Positions 16,209 to 24,314 of a DNA stretch of 64,000 nucleotides are shown here, in pieces. The DNA is from Parvularcula sp. LCG005. GTDB taxonomy: Bacteria; Pseudomonadota; Alphaproteobacteria; Caulobacterales; Parvularculaceae. The stretch spans positions 1,875,001-1,939,000 of the forward strand of contig NZ_CP136758.1 in the NCBI RefSeq assembly GCF_032930845.1, written 5' to 3'. Position 1 is the first letter of the stretch; the number at the start of each line of letters is the position of its first letter. Under the pieces are notes generated by a model. The model was not told the origin of the DNA. It ran no database searches and saw only the letters and a program-made list of their open reading frames with translations. The position numbers and the translations under genes are program-made.

Positions 16209-17520
16209 TGTGCGCGTAAAACAGCTTGTCGCCACGCTGCACGAGAATCTGGACGGGCCCTGAGCGCGCGGCGCGCAGGCGATTCAGATGATCTTCGACA
16301 TCTTCCGCATCAACGGCCTTGTCCCAGCCAATTTCCAGAATGACGTCTCCCGGTTGCAGGCTTTGGGAAGCATCCGTGCGCACATCGACATGGGTGATGA
16401 TCACACCATCGGTCTGGTCCGGCAGGCCATACATCGCCTTCACATCATCCGTCGGTGTCTGAAGCGTCAGGCCAGCGGTTTCCACCGTGCCCGTCGACAT
16501 GGCGGTCATGGTCTCGCGCCGTGCGATCGTCACGCGAACGGTGATTTTCTTGCCGTCCCGCACCAGCACCACAGGAACCGTTGCCCCGACCGGGGTGTCC
16601 GCGACGTAGCGCGTCAGGTCCCGACGCTCCTTCACTGTCTTCCCGTCGAATTTGATGATGACATCGTCTGGCGCGATGCCGGCAATCTGGGCGGGTCCCC
16701 CCATCGTAGGCAACCCGGCGACCAAGGCGCCGTTCATCGAATCGAGCGAGAGGCGCGTTTGCGTTTCCGTCGTCACATCTTCCAGCAGGACACCAAGATA
16801 TCCGCGCTGGGTCTGACCAAACTCTATCAGTTGCGAAACGACACGGCTGGCCAGATTGCCCGGTACCGCAAAACCAACCCCCACCGAGCCCCCGGTCTGG
16901 GAATAGATGACCGTGTTCACGCCGATCACTTCACCGCTCATGTTGAACAGTGGCCCGCCTGAGTTCCCGCGATTGATGGCCGCGTCGGTCTGGATGTAAT
17001 CGTCATAAAGACCGCTCTCGATATTGCGGTTCCGTGCCGACACGATCCCTGCAGAGACGGAGCCACCCAGACCAAATGGCTGGCCGATAGCGACGACCCA
17101 GTCGCCGACGCGCGACGAATCGCTGTTGCCGAATTTTACCGCGGGGAATTTTCGACCGTCGGCCTGGATTTCCAGCACAGCGAGATCCGTTTCCCGATCA
17201 ACCGCTTTCAGGATGGCAGGAAATTCCTCACCACCCTCGAGGGTGACGGTGATGGTGTCGGCATTGTCGATGACGTGGTTGTTGGTCACCACAATGCCGC
17301 TCGTGCTGACGATAAAGCCGGATCCAAGAGAGACGGCATCGCCACTCGAATCGCCCGGCTTGAAGCCGATGACTTTCTGACCGGTCGATATGTTTACGAC
17401 GGCCGGCATGACGTCTTCAACCAGCTCCGCAAAGCTGTCGGGTGCGCCGCGTGACACGGCCTCCGGTGCAAAAGCGAAAACCGAAGCGGTCGCAAATAGT
17501 CCAGCCAACAGATGACGCAT
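16198..17520 (-). CDS. Periplasmic serine protease of the DegP/HtrA family
   Basis: This exported trypsin-like protease/chaperone of 440 residues degrades or refolds damaged envelope proteins. The N-terminus is a signal peptide (HLLAGLFATASVFAFAP). The catalytic triad is His in VTNNHVI (about 82), Asp in RETDLAV (about 112) and Ser in RGNSGGP (about 187). Two PDZ domains follow at about 240-325 and 345-435; the second is somewhat diverged. The start at 17520 is chosen over an ATG five codons upstream because GGGGGA sits 8 nt before it and the signal then begins with MRHLL. A perfect hairpin just upstream may affect translation. hflC and hflK, also membrane quality control, are next on the same strand. 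Confidence 0.93.
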   Translation of the reverse strand: MRHLLAGLFATASVFAFAPEAVSRGAPDSFAELVEDVMPAVVNISTGQKVIGFKPGDSSGDAVSLGSGFIVSTSGIVVTNNHVIDNADTITVTLEGGEEFPAILKAVDRETDLAVLEIQADGRKFPAVKFGNSDSSRVGDWVVAIGQPFGLGGSVSAGIVSARNRNIESGLYDDYIQTDAAINRGNSGGPLFNMSGEVIGVNTVIYSQTGGSVGVGFAVPGNLASRVVSQLIEFGQTQRGYLGVLLEDVTTETQTRLSLDSMNGALVAGLPTMGGPAQIAGIAPDDVIIKFDGKTVKERRDLTRYVADTPVGATVPVVLVRDGKKITVRVTIARRETMTAMSTGTVETAGLTLQTPTDDVKAMYGLPDQTDGVIITHVDVRTDASQSLQPGDVILEIGWDKAVDAEDVEDHLNRLRAARSGPVQILVQRGDKLFYAHINP

Positions 17521-17531
17521 CGGGCGGTCCC

Positions 17532-17555
17532 CCAACAGATTGCAATATCTGTTGG
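17532..17555 (-). promoter_or_regulatory. Perfect 9-bp inverted repeat abutting the HtrA ribosome binding site
   Basis: On the mRNA strand CCAACAGAT pairs with ATCTGTTGG across a 6-nt loop, and the 3' arm runs directly into the GGGGGA Shine-Dalgarno. It could be a hairpin that limits ribosome access, an RNA thermometer, or a dyad operator. Only the pairing is seen. Confidence 0.55.
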
Positions 17556-17599
17556 AGGCTAGCCTAACTGTCTCACTGTGGGAAGGTCACCCGCCAAGC

Positions 17600-18661
17600 T
17601 TAGCGAGCCCCCCCTTCTCCGTTGAAATAGCGGAAGAACTCCGAGTTCGGAGACAGAACCATCGTGTCGCCGGTCTTCAGAGCGGTCTGATAGGCTTCAA
17701 GCGAGCGATAGAAGTCAAAGAACTCCTGCCGCGATGCATCACGCACCGGCCCAGTCGACGTCGACTGACAGGTCACGCCAAGGATAGCGGCAATCTGTGC
17801 GTCAGTGAGACTGGTTCCGTTTTCGCCCGCATCGGCAATCGGTGCGTCGCTTGGCGGGGTGTCAGCGATCCTTGCAGGCACACCCTGATAGGCATTGGCG
17901 AAGATGCAGTTGCGGATGGCATCGGCCCGACCGCGTATGATCTGCGAGCGTTCTTCGGCCACGGCCAGAATGCGGACCACTTCCTTGTCAGCTTCAGCCC
18001 GGATCTCCTGTGCGCGGCGTTGCCCTTCGGCACGAATACGCTCGGCCTGCTGATTATAGTCTGACACCATGCGGCGATAGACGTTGTCAGCATTGGCATC
18101 TGGGAAGTCCGCCTGACGGATGCGCACATCGATGATCGTAACGCCCAGCTTGCGGGCTTCCTCAGTCACGTCAGCTTTGATGGCCGCCATGATCTGCGCC
18201 CGCTGTTCATTGATGATCAGCCGGATGGTCTTCGACCCCAACTGTCCCCGCATCGCCTCACTGAGAATGTTTGTCAGGCGATTGTTGAACTGGGCCCGAA
18301 TTTCATTTGCATTCGAAGAGGCGGCACCGAGGCTTTGGTAATAAAGGAGCGGATCGGTGATCTGATAACGGACAAACGCGTCCACCAGCAGTCGTTCCTC
18401 GTTCGCGACAACGATCTCAAGCGAGCTTGGCAGATCGAAATCGAGGTTCCGCGCATCCAGATAGATGACATTCTGCCATGGCAGTTTCATCTGCAGGCCA
18501 GCCTCATCGCTGCCTGGCTCATTGATGGCACCACCCTTCGGGGCACCAAATTCGAGCACAATGGCCTGCTGCCATTGTTTCACGGTGAAAAAGATGGAGC
18601 CCGCAAAGATCAGCGCGCCGCCCACCACAACGATGGCAATAAATCGCATAAAGGGGTTCAT
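17600..18661 (-). CDS. hflC: HflC, membrane protease regulator (SPFH/band 7)
   Basis: HflC forms with HflK a large periplasm-facing complex that modulates the FtsH protease. One transmembrane segment lies at about residues 5-27, then the SPFH domain (QAIVLEFGAPKG to about residue 190) and a charged coiled coil (RAEGQRRAQEIRAEADKE). The C-terminal EFFDFYRSLEAYQ and MVLSPNSEFFRYF motifs are conserved. Between IFANAYQG (about 256) and that motif there is an insertion of about 45 residues, rich in Ala, Pro, Asp and Thr and holding one cysteine, absent from the E. coli protein. This gives 353 residues against about 334. It starts 2 bp after the hflK stop. Confidence 0.95.
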   Translation of the reverse strand: MNPFMRFIAIVVVGGALIFAGSIFFTVKQWQQAIVLEFGAPKGGAINEPGSDEAGLQMKLPWQNVIYLDARNLDFDLPSSLEIVVANEERLLVDAFVRYQITDPLLYYQSLGAASSNANEIRAQFNNRLTNILSEAMRGQLGSKTIRLIINEQRAQIMAAIKADVTEEARKLGVTIIDVRIRQADFPDANADNVYRRMVSDYNQQAERIRAEGQRRAQEIRAEADKEVVRILAVAEERSQIIRGRADAIRNCIFANAYQGVPARIADTPPSDAPIADAGENGTSLTDAQIAAILGVTCQSTSTGPVRDASRQEFFDFYRSLEAYQTALKTGDTMVLSPNSEFFRYFNGEGGAR

Positions 18662-18663
18662 GG

Positions 18664-19833
18664 TTACTGGCCTCCGGCTGTGTTGTCGGTGCGGTTGGCC
18701 CGGTTGATTTCATTCAGGTTGAGGTACGGCACGGCACCGCTGGTATTCTCATCGATGAAGACCTTGTTCATCTTGTTGAGGACCTCTTCCATGGATTCCA
18801 GATACATCCGCCGACGGGTCACTTCAGGGGCCTGAAGATATTGTTCATAGACGTCCTTGAACCGGCTGGCCGCACCACGCGCTTCACGCACGACACGCTG
18901 GCCATAGCCTTGCGCGGTAAGTTCCGTCTGCCGCGCCTCACCCCGTGCACGGGGCACGATGGAGTTGGCATACTGTGTTGACTCGTTGACCACCCGCTCA
19001 GCTTCGGAGCGTGCGTCGATCACATCGCTCTGGGCTGGAATGACCTTTGGTGGCGGATCAGCCTGACCGAAGTTCACCCGGATGATCTCGATCCCGCTAT
19101 CATAGCTGTCTAGAATCTCCTGCAGGATCTCTTCGGTTTTCTCGTTCACTGAGGAACGGTTCGCCGAAATGATCGGGCCAAACTCGCTTTCGCCCACTAC
19201 CTGCCGCAAGGCTGATTCAGTGGCGGAGCGGACCAGATTTTCAGGGCCTTCGACGTTAAAGACGAACTTCGCCGCGTTCGGCAGCTCACCATCCTGAATG
19301 ACAGCATCGTTCTTGACCTTGTAGTTCACCGTCATCTCAACATCGACGATGTTGAGGTCAGAGGTCAGCATGGAGGTCTTGCCGCCGGCACCACGACCGA
19401 TGGTGACCGTCTGGTCCTGATCCACCGGTACAACCACCACGTCCTGGATCGGCCATGGCGCATGCCACTTCAGACCCGGACCAGTGAGACTGGAATAGGC
19501 GCCGAAAGTGGTCACGATACCGCGCGCACCCGGCGACACCTGATAAATGCCGGATGCCAGATAGAGGACGACAACAACAATGCCGATCAGGCCGAGAATA
19601 GGGCCGCTGGGCATTTTGAATTCGCTGGCACCGCCGCCACCGGCGCCGCCATTGCCGCCGCGACGAAAACGATCCCGACCGGATTTCAAAAGCTCTTCAA
19701 GGTCGGGAGAATTTCGATCGCCGGGACGTCGCCCGCCATTATTACGATTGTCATTCGGGCCGCCGCCGGGTTGGCCCCAGGGGCCTTGCCCGCCGTTATT
19801 TCCTGACCCGCCGGGTCTATCGGTCCATGGCAT
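18664..19833 (-). CDS. hflK: HflK, membrane protease regulator (SPFH/band 7)
   Basis: HflK is the partner of HflC in the FtsH-regulating complex. The 389-residue protein has the typical Gly/Asn/Arg-rich cytoplasmic N-terminus (about residues 1-72), one transmembrane helix (ILGLIGIVVVVLYLASGIY, about 79-97), then the SPFH domain (GARGIVTTFGAYSSLTGPGL) and coiled coil (PRARGEARQTELTAQGYGQR). It precedes hflC by 2 bp in a two-gene operon. It is divergent from mrp, with 118 bp between starts. Confidence 0.96.
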   Translation of the reverse strand: MPWTDRPGGSGNNGGQGPWGQPGGGPNDNRNNGGRRPGDRNSPDLEELLKSGRDRFRRGGNGGAGGGGASEFKMPSGPILGLIGIVVVVLYLASGIYQVSPGARGIVTTFGAYSSLTGPGLKWHAPWPIQDVVVVPVDQDQTVTIGRGAGGKTSMLTSDLNIVDVEMTVNYKVKNDAVIQDGELPNAAKFVFNVEGPENLVRSATESALRQVVGESEFGPIISANRSSVNEKTEEILQEILDSYDSGIEIIRVNFGQADPPPKVIPAQSDVIDARSEAERVVNESTQYANSIVPRARGEARQTELTAQGYGQRVVREARGAASRFKDVYEQYLQAPEVTRRRMYLESMEEVLNKMNKVFIDENTSGAVPYLNLNEINRANRTDNTAGGQ

Positions 19834-19951
19834 GTGTAAATGGTATTCCTTTTGGTCGCGTTTCTCTCAGCTTATCGCCAGTTTTGTTTAAAGACACAAA
19901 AAGAGCCTGTGGATCCGGCGAAAGCGTGACATATGTCCGTGATATATGTGA

Positions 19952-21121
19952 ATGACGAGCCCAGACGCAACAAAAGCCCCCGCAAAGAAAGATAAAACGC
20001 TCCGAATGTTCGATCGAATGAAAGATGCTGCGCAAAAAGGGATGGCCGAGCGTCGGCTACGCGGGGTTCTGCGCGAGGCGGGCGTGGACGGCGGGGCGAG
20101 CCTGTCTTTCCGCGTGACTGAAGATCGCTTGCGCGCGACGATCGTCCTTGCGGAAAATTGTGTGATAACAAGCGACAAAGCGGTAAATCTGGAAAGCCGC
20201 CTGAACGCTGTTGAAGGTCTGGCCGGGGTCACATTGGTGCAGACCGGCCATGGCGCGAAAACTGCGCCCGCCCCGCCGCCGTCTGCAGCCGGCGGGCACG
20301 ACAATCCCCTGCACCTGCCCCGCCGCGGCGATACGCCTCCCCCCTCCTTCAAGCCGGCTCGCCCCGAACGCCAACGGCCCGACGGCGTCGCTCGGGTCCT
20401 GGCCGTCGCCAGTGGCAAGGGCGGTGTTGGCAAGAGCACGGTCGCCGCGCGACTGGCGCTGGCGCTGTCCGCTCAGGGGCAACGCGTCGGCATTCTTGAT
20501 CTCGACATTTACGGCCCATCGCTGCCCGTGCTCTTTGGCATTGGCGATGAAACACCAGAGGTCGAGGACGGAAAACTCCTGCCAATCAAGGCTGCGGGCC
20601 TCGAACTCATGTCGATCGGTTTTCTGGTTGGCGAGGAAAAGTCTCTCGCCTGGCGCGGGCCGATGGTCATGGGTGCGGCGAAACAGTTGCTGACCGAAGT
20701 TCAATGGGGGCCACTGGACTGGCTCATCATCGACACGCCTCCGGGCACGGGCGACGCGCACCTGACTCTACTGCAACGAACCATTATTGACGGCACTGTT
20801 CTCGTGTCGCTGCCCAATCCGATGTCGCTGGCGGATGTGGTGCGCGGCGCAGCGCTGTTCCGGAAGATGAACATCCCCATTCTCGGACTGGTCGAAAACA
20901 TGGCCACCCTGCCCGACGGCTCCCGCCCCTTTGGCGACAGCCTGGCGACGGCCGTTGCAGACCAGGCGGACCTGCCCGTTATCGCAACGCTGCCCCTGAA
21001 CCCCGCATGGGCCGTCCCCATCGGGCGCACAGCCCCGGCGCCCCTGCCCGAATTTGCCAGTCTGGCGACACTGATTGCCGGAAAAATTGACGCGCTGGAC
21101 CCTGAACGCGGCGCACAGTAG
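19952..21121 (+). CDS. mrp: Mrp/ApbC-family P-loop ATPase lacking the CxxC motif
   Basis: Mrp/ApbC proteins are cytoplasmic Fe-S cluster carriers. The 389-residue protein has a diverged N-terminal MIP18/DUF59-like domain (about 33-98), a Pro-rich linker, then the deviant Walker A SGKGGVGKST (about 154-163), DLDIYGPSLP and IIDTPPGTGDAHL, all diagnostic. The family normally has CPxCG after the ENM motif, where the cluster binds. Here the sequence is VENMATLPDGSRPFGDS with no cysteine, so cluster binding in the usual way looks impossible. The nucleotide-binding residues are intact. The weak ribosome binding site leaves the ATG at residue 19 as an alternative start. Confidence 0.9.
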   Translation: MTSPDATKAPAKKDKTLRMFDRMKDAAQKGMAERRLRGVLREAGVDGGASLSFRVTEDRLRATIVLAENCVITSDKAVNLESRLNAVEGLAGVTLVQTGHGAKTAPAPPPSAAGGHDNPLHLPRRGDTPPPSFKPARPERQRPDGVARVLAVASGKGGVGKSTVAARLALALSAQGQRVGILDLDIYGPSLPVLFGIGDETPEVEDGKLLPIKAAGLELMSIGFLVGEEKSLAWRGPMVMGAAKQLLTEVQWGPLDWLIIDTPPGTGDAHLTLLQRTIIDGTVLVSLPNPMSLADVVRGAALFRKMNIPILGLVENMATLPDGSRPFGDSLATAVADQADLPVIATLPLNPAWAVPIGRTAPAPLPEFASLATLIAGKIDALDPERGAQ

Positions 21122-21130
21122 GACAAACTT

Positions 21131-21685
21131 ATGTCAAATGATGATGCTGAACTCGATTATGCGTACCTTGCCCAGAATGCCCTCCGCGGCGTGGTCCGGG
21201 ATGTCCTCTCGCTGACCCGCGAATTGGGCGCCCCTCCTGGCGACCACCATTTCTATATTGAATTTATGACTCACGCGCCGGGAGTTCAGATCCCGGGACA
21301 CCTGCGCGAGCAATATCCCGAACGCATGACCATCGTTCTGCAGCACCAGTTCGAAGCGCTCTTCGTGGAGCCCGATCATTTTGGTGTGACACTGCATTTC
21401 AATCGTGTGCCGGCCCCGCTAATCATCCCTTACGAGGCGGTGTCCCAGTTCGCCGATCCGTCAGTGAACTTCGCTCTACAGTTCCCGATCGACGACAGTC
21501 ATCCATCAGTGGAAGACGCCGCCGCAACAGATCCGTCCGCTCATTCCGCCGAAGTGCGGAGCTTCGGTTCGCATCGGAAGGACGCCGCCAAGGACGATGG
21601 GCCGGATGATGACGGTCCGGACGATCGCGGACCGTCGGGCGGATCGGCTGACGTGGTCAGCCTCGACCGTTTCCGCAAGAAATAA
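21131..21685 (+). CDS. sspB: SspB-alpha, ClpXP adaptor
   Basis: SspB delivers ssrA-tagged and other substrates to ClpXP. The N-terminal folded domain (about 1-122) contains HHFYIEFMTHAPGVQIPGHL and VTLHFNRVPAPLIIPYEA, typical of the alphaproteobacterial SspB. An acidic, low-complexity linker (DDGPDDDGPDDRGP) leads to the ClpX-binding tail VVSLDRFRKK. The gene begins 9 bp after mrp. Its stop codon directly abuts the stop of the convergent yajQ with no spacer. The CtrA encoded 0.8 kb away is itself a ClpXP substrate in Caulobacter. Confidence 0.93.
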   Translation: MSNDDAELDYAYLAQNALRGVVRDVLSLTRELGAPPGDHHFYIEFMTHAPGVQIPGHLREQYPERMTIVLQHQFEALFVEPDHFGVTLHFNRVPAPLIIPYEAVSQFADPSVNFALQFPIDDSHPSVEDAAATDPSAHSAEVRSFGSHRKDAAKDDGPDDDGPDDRGPSGGSADVVSLDRFRKK

Positions 21686-22171
21686 TCAGTCCCGGAAGTT
21701 TTTGTACTGGGTAGGCTGATCAAGTTTCATTGATTTGACGAGCGCAATGGCCTCCTGCAGGTCATCGCGCTTCTTGCCTGTCACCCGGACACTATCGCCC
21801 TGAATCGAAGCCTGAACCTTGAGCTTGGCGGCCTTGATCTCCTTGACGATTTTCTTCGCCATTTCAGTATCGATGCCTTCGATGACTTTCACCGTCTGGC
21901 GAACGGACTGTCCGGCCGCCTGTTCGACTTTCCCCATGTCCAGCTGACCCGGCTCAATCCCGCGGCGCTGCAGATGGCCGCGCAGGACCTCGTGCACCTG
22001 GTTGAGCTTCATGTCGTCGTCAGCCTTGATGGAAATGACAGCGCCATCGGCGGTCACCTCGGATGAAGATCCCTTGAAATCATACCTCGTACCAATTTCT
22101 CGCATCACGTTGGCACAGGCGTTTTCAACTTCAGAGAGGTCGACTTCGGAAACGATATCGAATGAGGGCAT
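21686..22171 (-). CDS. yajQ: YajQ family nucleotide-binding protein
   Basis: This 161-residue member of UPF0234/YajQ is made of two ferredoxin-like domains; homologues bind nucleotides, including cyclic-di-GMP in Xanthomonas. MPSFDIVSEVDLSEVENA, IGTRYDFKGS and the C-terminal VRVTGKKRDDLQEAI, then QPTQYKNFRD are family hallmarks. The ATG has a near-perfect AAGGAGGTAG ribosome binding site. It is divergent from ctrA. Confidence 0.95.
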   Translation of the reverse strand: MPSFDIVSEVDLSEVENACANVMREIGTRYDFKGSSSEVTADGAVISIKADDDMKLNQVHEVLRGHLQRRGIEPGQLDMGKVEQAAGQSVRQTVKVIEGIDTEMAKKIVKEIKAAKLKVQASIQGDSVRVTGKKRDDLQEAIALVKSMKLDQPTQYKNFRD

Positions 22172-22494
22172 TTTCTACCTCCTTAAACTATGTGTCGAAT
22201 AGGTGTGCAGAGCGCCTTAGCGCGTTAATGGCGAACTTGGCACACTGCTTTTTCCGGTCTTTTTCATTAACAATGACGCATACGCCAAAAGTAAATTCGC
22301 AGCCCTTTTTCCTTGAAAATACAATCGAAGCGGCGTTAATCTTTGTGAAGAGTCCTGCAAGGGTTGGACCCGGCGCCCTGCGTTCGTTACTGGCGTTAAT
22401 CATTACTAAAGTAAATTCTCGGTATGGTTCGGGGGCGATTGGTCGGCGCACGCGGCGCGGACCAGGAACGGATGAATTGAGGAGGGCCTGAGCC
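22172..22494 (+). promoter_or_regulatory. ctrA regulatory region with CtrA-like box and GANTC site
   Basis: This 323-bp spacer between yajQ and ctrA is AT-richer than its surroundings and carries several TTAA words. The best is TTAA-N7-TAAA at 22396-22410, one base from the CtrA full site, placed for autoregulation. A GANTC site (GAGTC, 22350-22354), the target of the cell-cycle methylase CcrM in alphaproteobacteria, lies upstream of it, as in the Caulobacter P1 promoter. GAGGAGGG at about 22478-22485 is the ribosome binding site. I found no unambiguous -35/-10 pair. Confidence 0.55.
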
Positions 22495-23187
22495 TTGCGC
22501 GTTCTGTTGATTGAAGATGATGGTGCAACGGCACAAAGCATCGAGCTGATGCTGAAGTCGGACGGGTTCAACTGCTACACCACAGATCTTGGTGAAGAAG
22601 GGGTCGACCTCGGAAAATTGTACGATTACGACATAATTCTTCTTGACCTTAACCTGCCGGACATGACGGGCTTTGACGTCCTGAAACAGCTCCGTGTAGC
22701 GAAGGTCAACACACCAATCCTGATCCTCACCGGTCTCGGCGATACCGAGAACAAGGTTCGCGGTCTGGGCTTTGGCGCTGATGACTACATGACCAAGCCG
22801 TTCCACAAGGACGAACTGGTCGCCCGGATCCACGCCATTGTGCGCCGGTCGAAGGGTCACAGCCAGTCTGTCATCACCACGGGTTCGCTTATTGTTAACC
22901 TCGATGCGAAAACCGTCGAAGTTGCCGGTCAGCGCGTTCATCTGACGGGTAAAGAGTATCAGATGCTGGAGCTGCTTTCGCTCCGCAAGGGCACGACCCT
23001 GACCAAGGAGATGTTCCTGAACCATCTCTATGGTGGTATGGACGAGCCGGAACTGAAAATCATTGACGTGTTCATCTGTAAGCTGCGCAAGAAACTCGCT
23101 GCAGCAACCGAGGGCGAACACTATATCGAGACCGTCTGGGGTCGCGGCTATGTGCTGCGGGATCCAGCCGAGGAAGTGGCCGCGTAA
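22495..23187 (+). CDS. ctrA: CtrA, cell-cycle response regulator
   Basis: CtrA is the OmpR-type master regulator of the alphaproteobacterial cell cycle, silencing the origin and driving division, flagellar and DNA-methylation genes. The receiver domain covers about 1-115 with the phospho-acceptor D51 in [11 protein letters not shown] in ILTGLG and K in TKPFHKDEL. The winged helix covers about 125-225 ([30 protein letters not shown]). The chain ends EEVAA; a terminal Ala-Ala is the ClpXP degron of Caulobacter CtrA. The start is TTG, preceded by GAGGAGGG, since no ATG fits the family N-terminus [10 protein letters not shown] terminator follows. Confidence 0.97.
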   Translation: MRVLLIEDDGATAQSIELMLKSDGFNCYTTDLGEEGVDLGKLYDYDIILLDLNLPDMTGFDVLKQLRVAKVNTPILILTGLGDTENKVRGLGFGADDYMTKPFHKDELVARIHAIVRRSKGHSQSVITTGSLIVNLDAKTVEVAGQRVHLTGKEYQMLELLSLRKGTTLTKEMFLNHLYGGMDEPELKIIDVFICKLRKKLAAATEGEHYIETVWGRGYVLRDPAEEVAA

Positions 23188-23209
23188 GCGCCCCCTCTTC
23201 AGAAATGCA

Positions 23210-23240
23210 AAAGGCCCGCTCAATCGAGCGGGCCTTTTTT
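23210..23240 (+). terminator. Rho-independent terminator after ctrA
   Basis: AAGGCCCGCT pairs with AGCGGGCCTT around a 6-nt loop, followed by T residues. It lies 22 nt after the ctrA stop and, being A-rich on the left, may also end the convergent secE-nusG transcript. Confidence 0.92.
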
Positions 23241-23304
23241 GTGCAGCGTGCAGAACAGTGGGCCTCAAAGACCGGCGCGAACCGGCCCTCGAACCATCAC
23301 GACG

Positions 23305-23841
23305 TCATGCCTGTTTGTCGACCTGACCATATTCCAGCTCGACCGGCGTGGCGCGGCCGAAAATCGAAACGGACACTTTGAGGCGCGCATTGTCCTCGTC
23401 AATATCCTCGACAACACCAGAGAACGAGGCAAATGGGCCGTCGATCACCTTCACCGTCTCGCCGATATCGTAAAGGATCTTCGGCTTGGCTGGCGCGGCG
23501 GCGGCTTCTTCCATTGCGCCCATGATCCGGTCGATTTCCTTCTGGCTCACCGGCAGCGGCTTTTTGCCAGACCCAAGAAATCCTGTGACTTTGGGTGTTG
23601 AATTGATGACGTGGAAGGCGTTGTCATTCATCACCATCTTCACGAGCACATAGCCGGGGAAGCTGACATGCTCGACATTGACCTTGCGGCCGCGGCGCAC
23701 TTCAACTTTTTCCTCGGTCGGAACAAGAATGTCCTCGAACAGATGGCCGAGCCCCTTATCCTCAGCTGACTGCCGGATCGCATCCGCAACCTTCTTCTCG
23801 AAGTTCGAGTAGGCGTGGACGATATACCATTTGGCTTCCAT
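23305..23841 (-). CDS. nusG: Transcription elongation/antitermination factor NusG
   Basis: NusG binds RNA polymerase and Rho and couples transcription to translation. The 178-residue protein has the NGN domain (KWYIVHAYSNFEKKVADAI, then FPGYVLVKMVMND) and the C-terminal KOW domain (IGETVKVIDGPFASFSGVVEDI). It follows secE by 18 bp in the near-universal secE-nusG pair. The ribosomal L11 genes that usually follow are absent; the operon ends here against ctrA. Confidence 0.97.
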   Translation of the reverse strand: MEAKWYIVHAYSNFEKKVADAIRQSAEDKGLGHLFEDILVPTEEKVEVRRGRKVNVEHVSFPGYVLVKMVMNDNAFHVINSTPKVTGFLGSGKKPLPVSQKEIDRIMGAMEEAAAAPAKPKILYDIGETVKVIDGPFASFSGVVEDIDEDNARLKVSVSIFGRATPVELEYGQVDKQA

Positions 23842-23859
23842 GGATCAGTTCGCTCTTGG

Positions 23860-24174
23860 TTAGGCGTTGATATTGAGAATGAGCGGCACGATGAAGCGCA
23901 GCACCTGATCGACGATCAGGAAGAAGACACTGGCCAGCGCCACCATGATCAGAACCATGATCGTCGAGACCATGGTCTCGCTGCGCGTTGTCCAGGTGAT
24001 TTTCTGACTTTCGTCGCGGACCTGCCGCAGGAACTGGATCGGCCCAACCGACGCCTTCTTGGTCTTTTCGGTCTTCTCGCGGTTCGGGGTGTCGCCCGCA
24101 GACGCCGACGACATGGCGATCGCGTCGCCCGTGCCGGTCCGACCTGTTTTCTTGCGATGTTTGGACTTCGGCAT
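23860..24174 (-). CDS. secE: Preprotein translocase subunit SecE
   Basis: SecE is the clamp subunit of the SecYEG channel. The 104-residue protein has a long basic and polar N-terminus, then the amphipathic motif FLRQVRDESQKITWTTRSE and one transmembrane helix (about 72-98), as in single-helix SecE proteins. The first 40 residues are rich in Lys, Ser and Thr and are longer than in most alphaproteobacteria. An internal ATG at residue 21 could be the true start. Confidence 0.93.
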   Translation of the reverse strand: MPKSKHRKKTGRTGTGDAIAMSSASAGDTPNREKTEKTKKASVGPIQFLRQVRDESQKITWTTRSETMVSTIMVLIMVALASVFFLIVDQVLRFIVPLILNINA

Positions 24175-24261
24175 CCGGTATTCCTTAGTGTTTCAAAGAC
24201 AGCGTCTCTTGATCGGCTTGGGCCGTTGATGCGGGAGACGTAATGTTTGGGAGACACAGAT

Positions 24262-24289
24262 GCCATAGCCGCATGGCATCAAATGTCAA
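24262..24289 (-). promoter_or_regulatory. Possible secE-nusG promoter with embedded palindrome
   Basis: The minus strand reads TTGACA (24284-24289), 16 nt, TATGGC (24262-24267). A perfect inverted repeat, GATGCCAT-N6-ATGGCATC (24259-24280), overlaps the -10 element and could be an operator. It lies about 90 nt before secE. Confidence 0.4.
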
Positions 24290-24314
24290 GCCATCATCAA
24301 ATCCTACCGGCTGC

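Noticed and set aside
19920-19955. ACATATGT and similar words between hflK and mrp as a regulator site
   Set aside because: The words are short, partly overlap the mrp start and match no operator I know.
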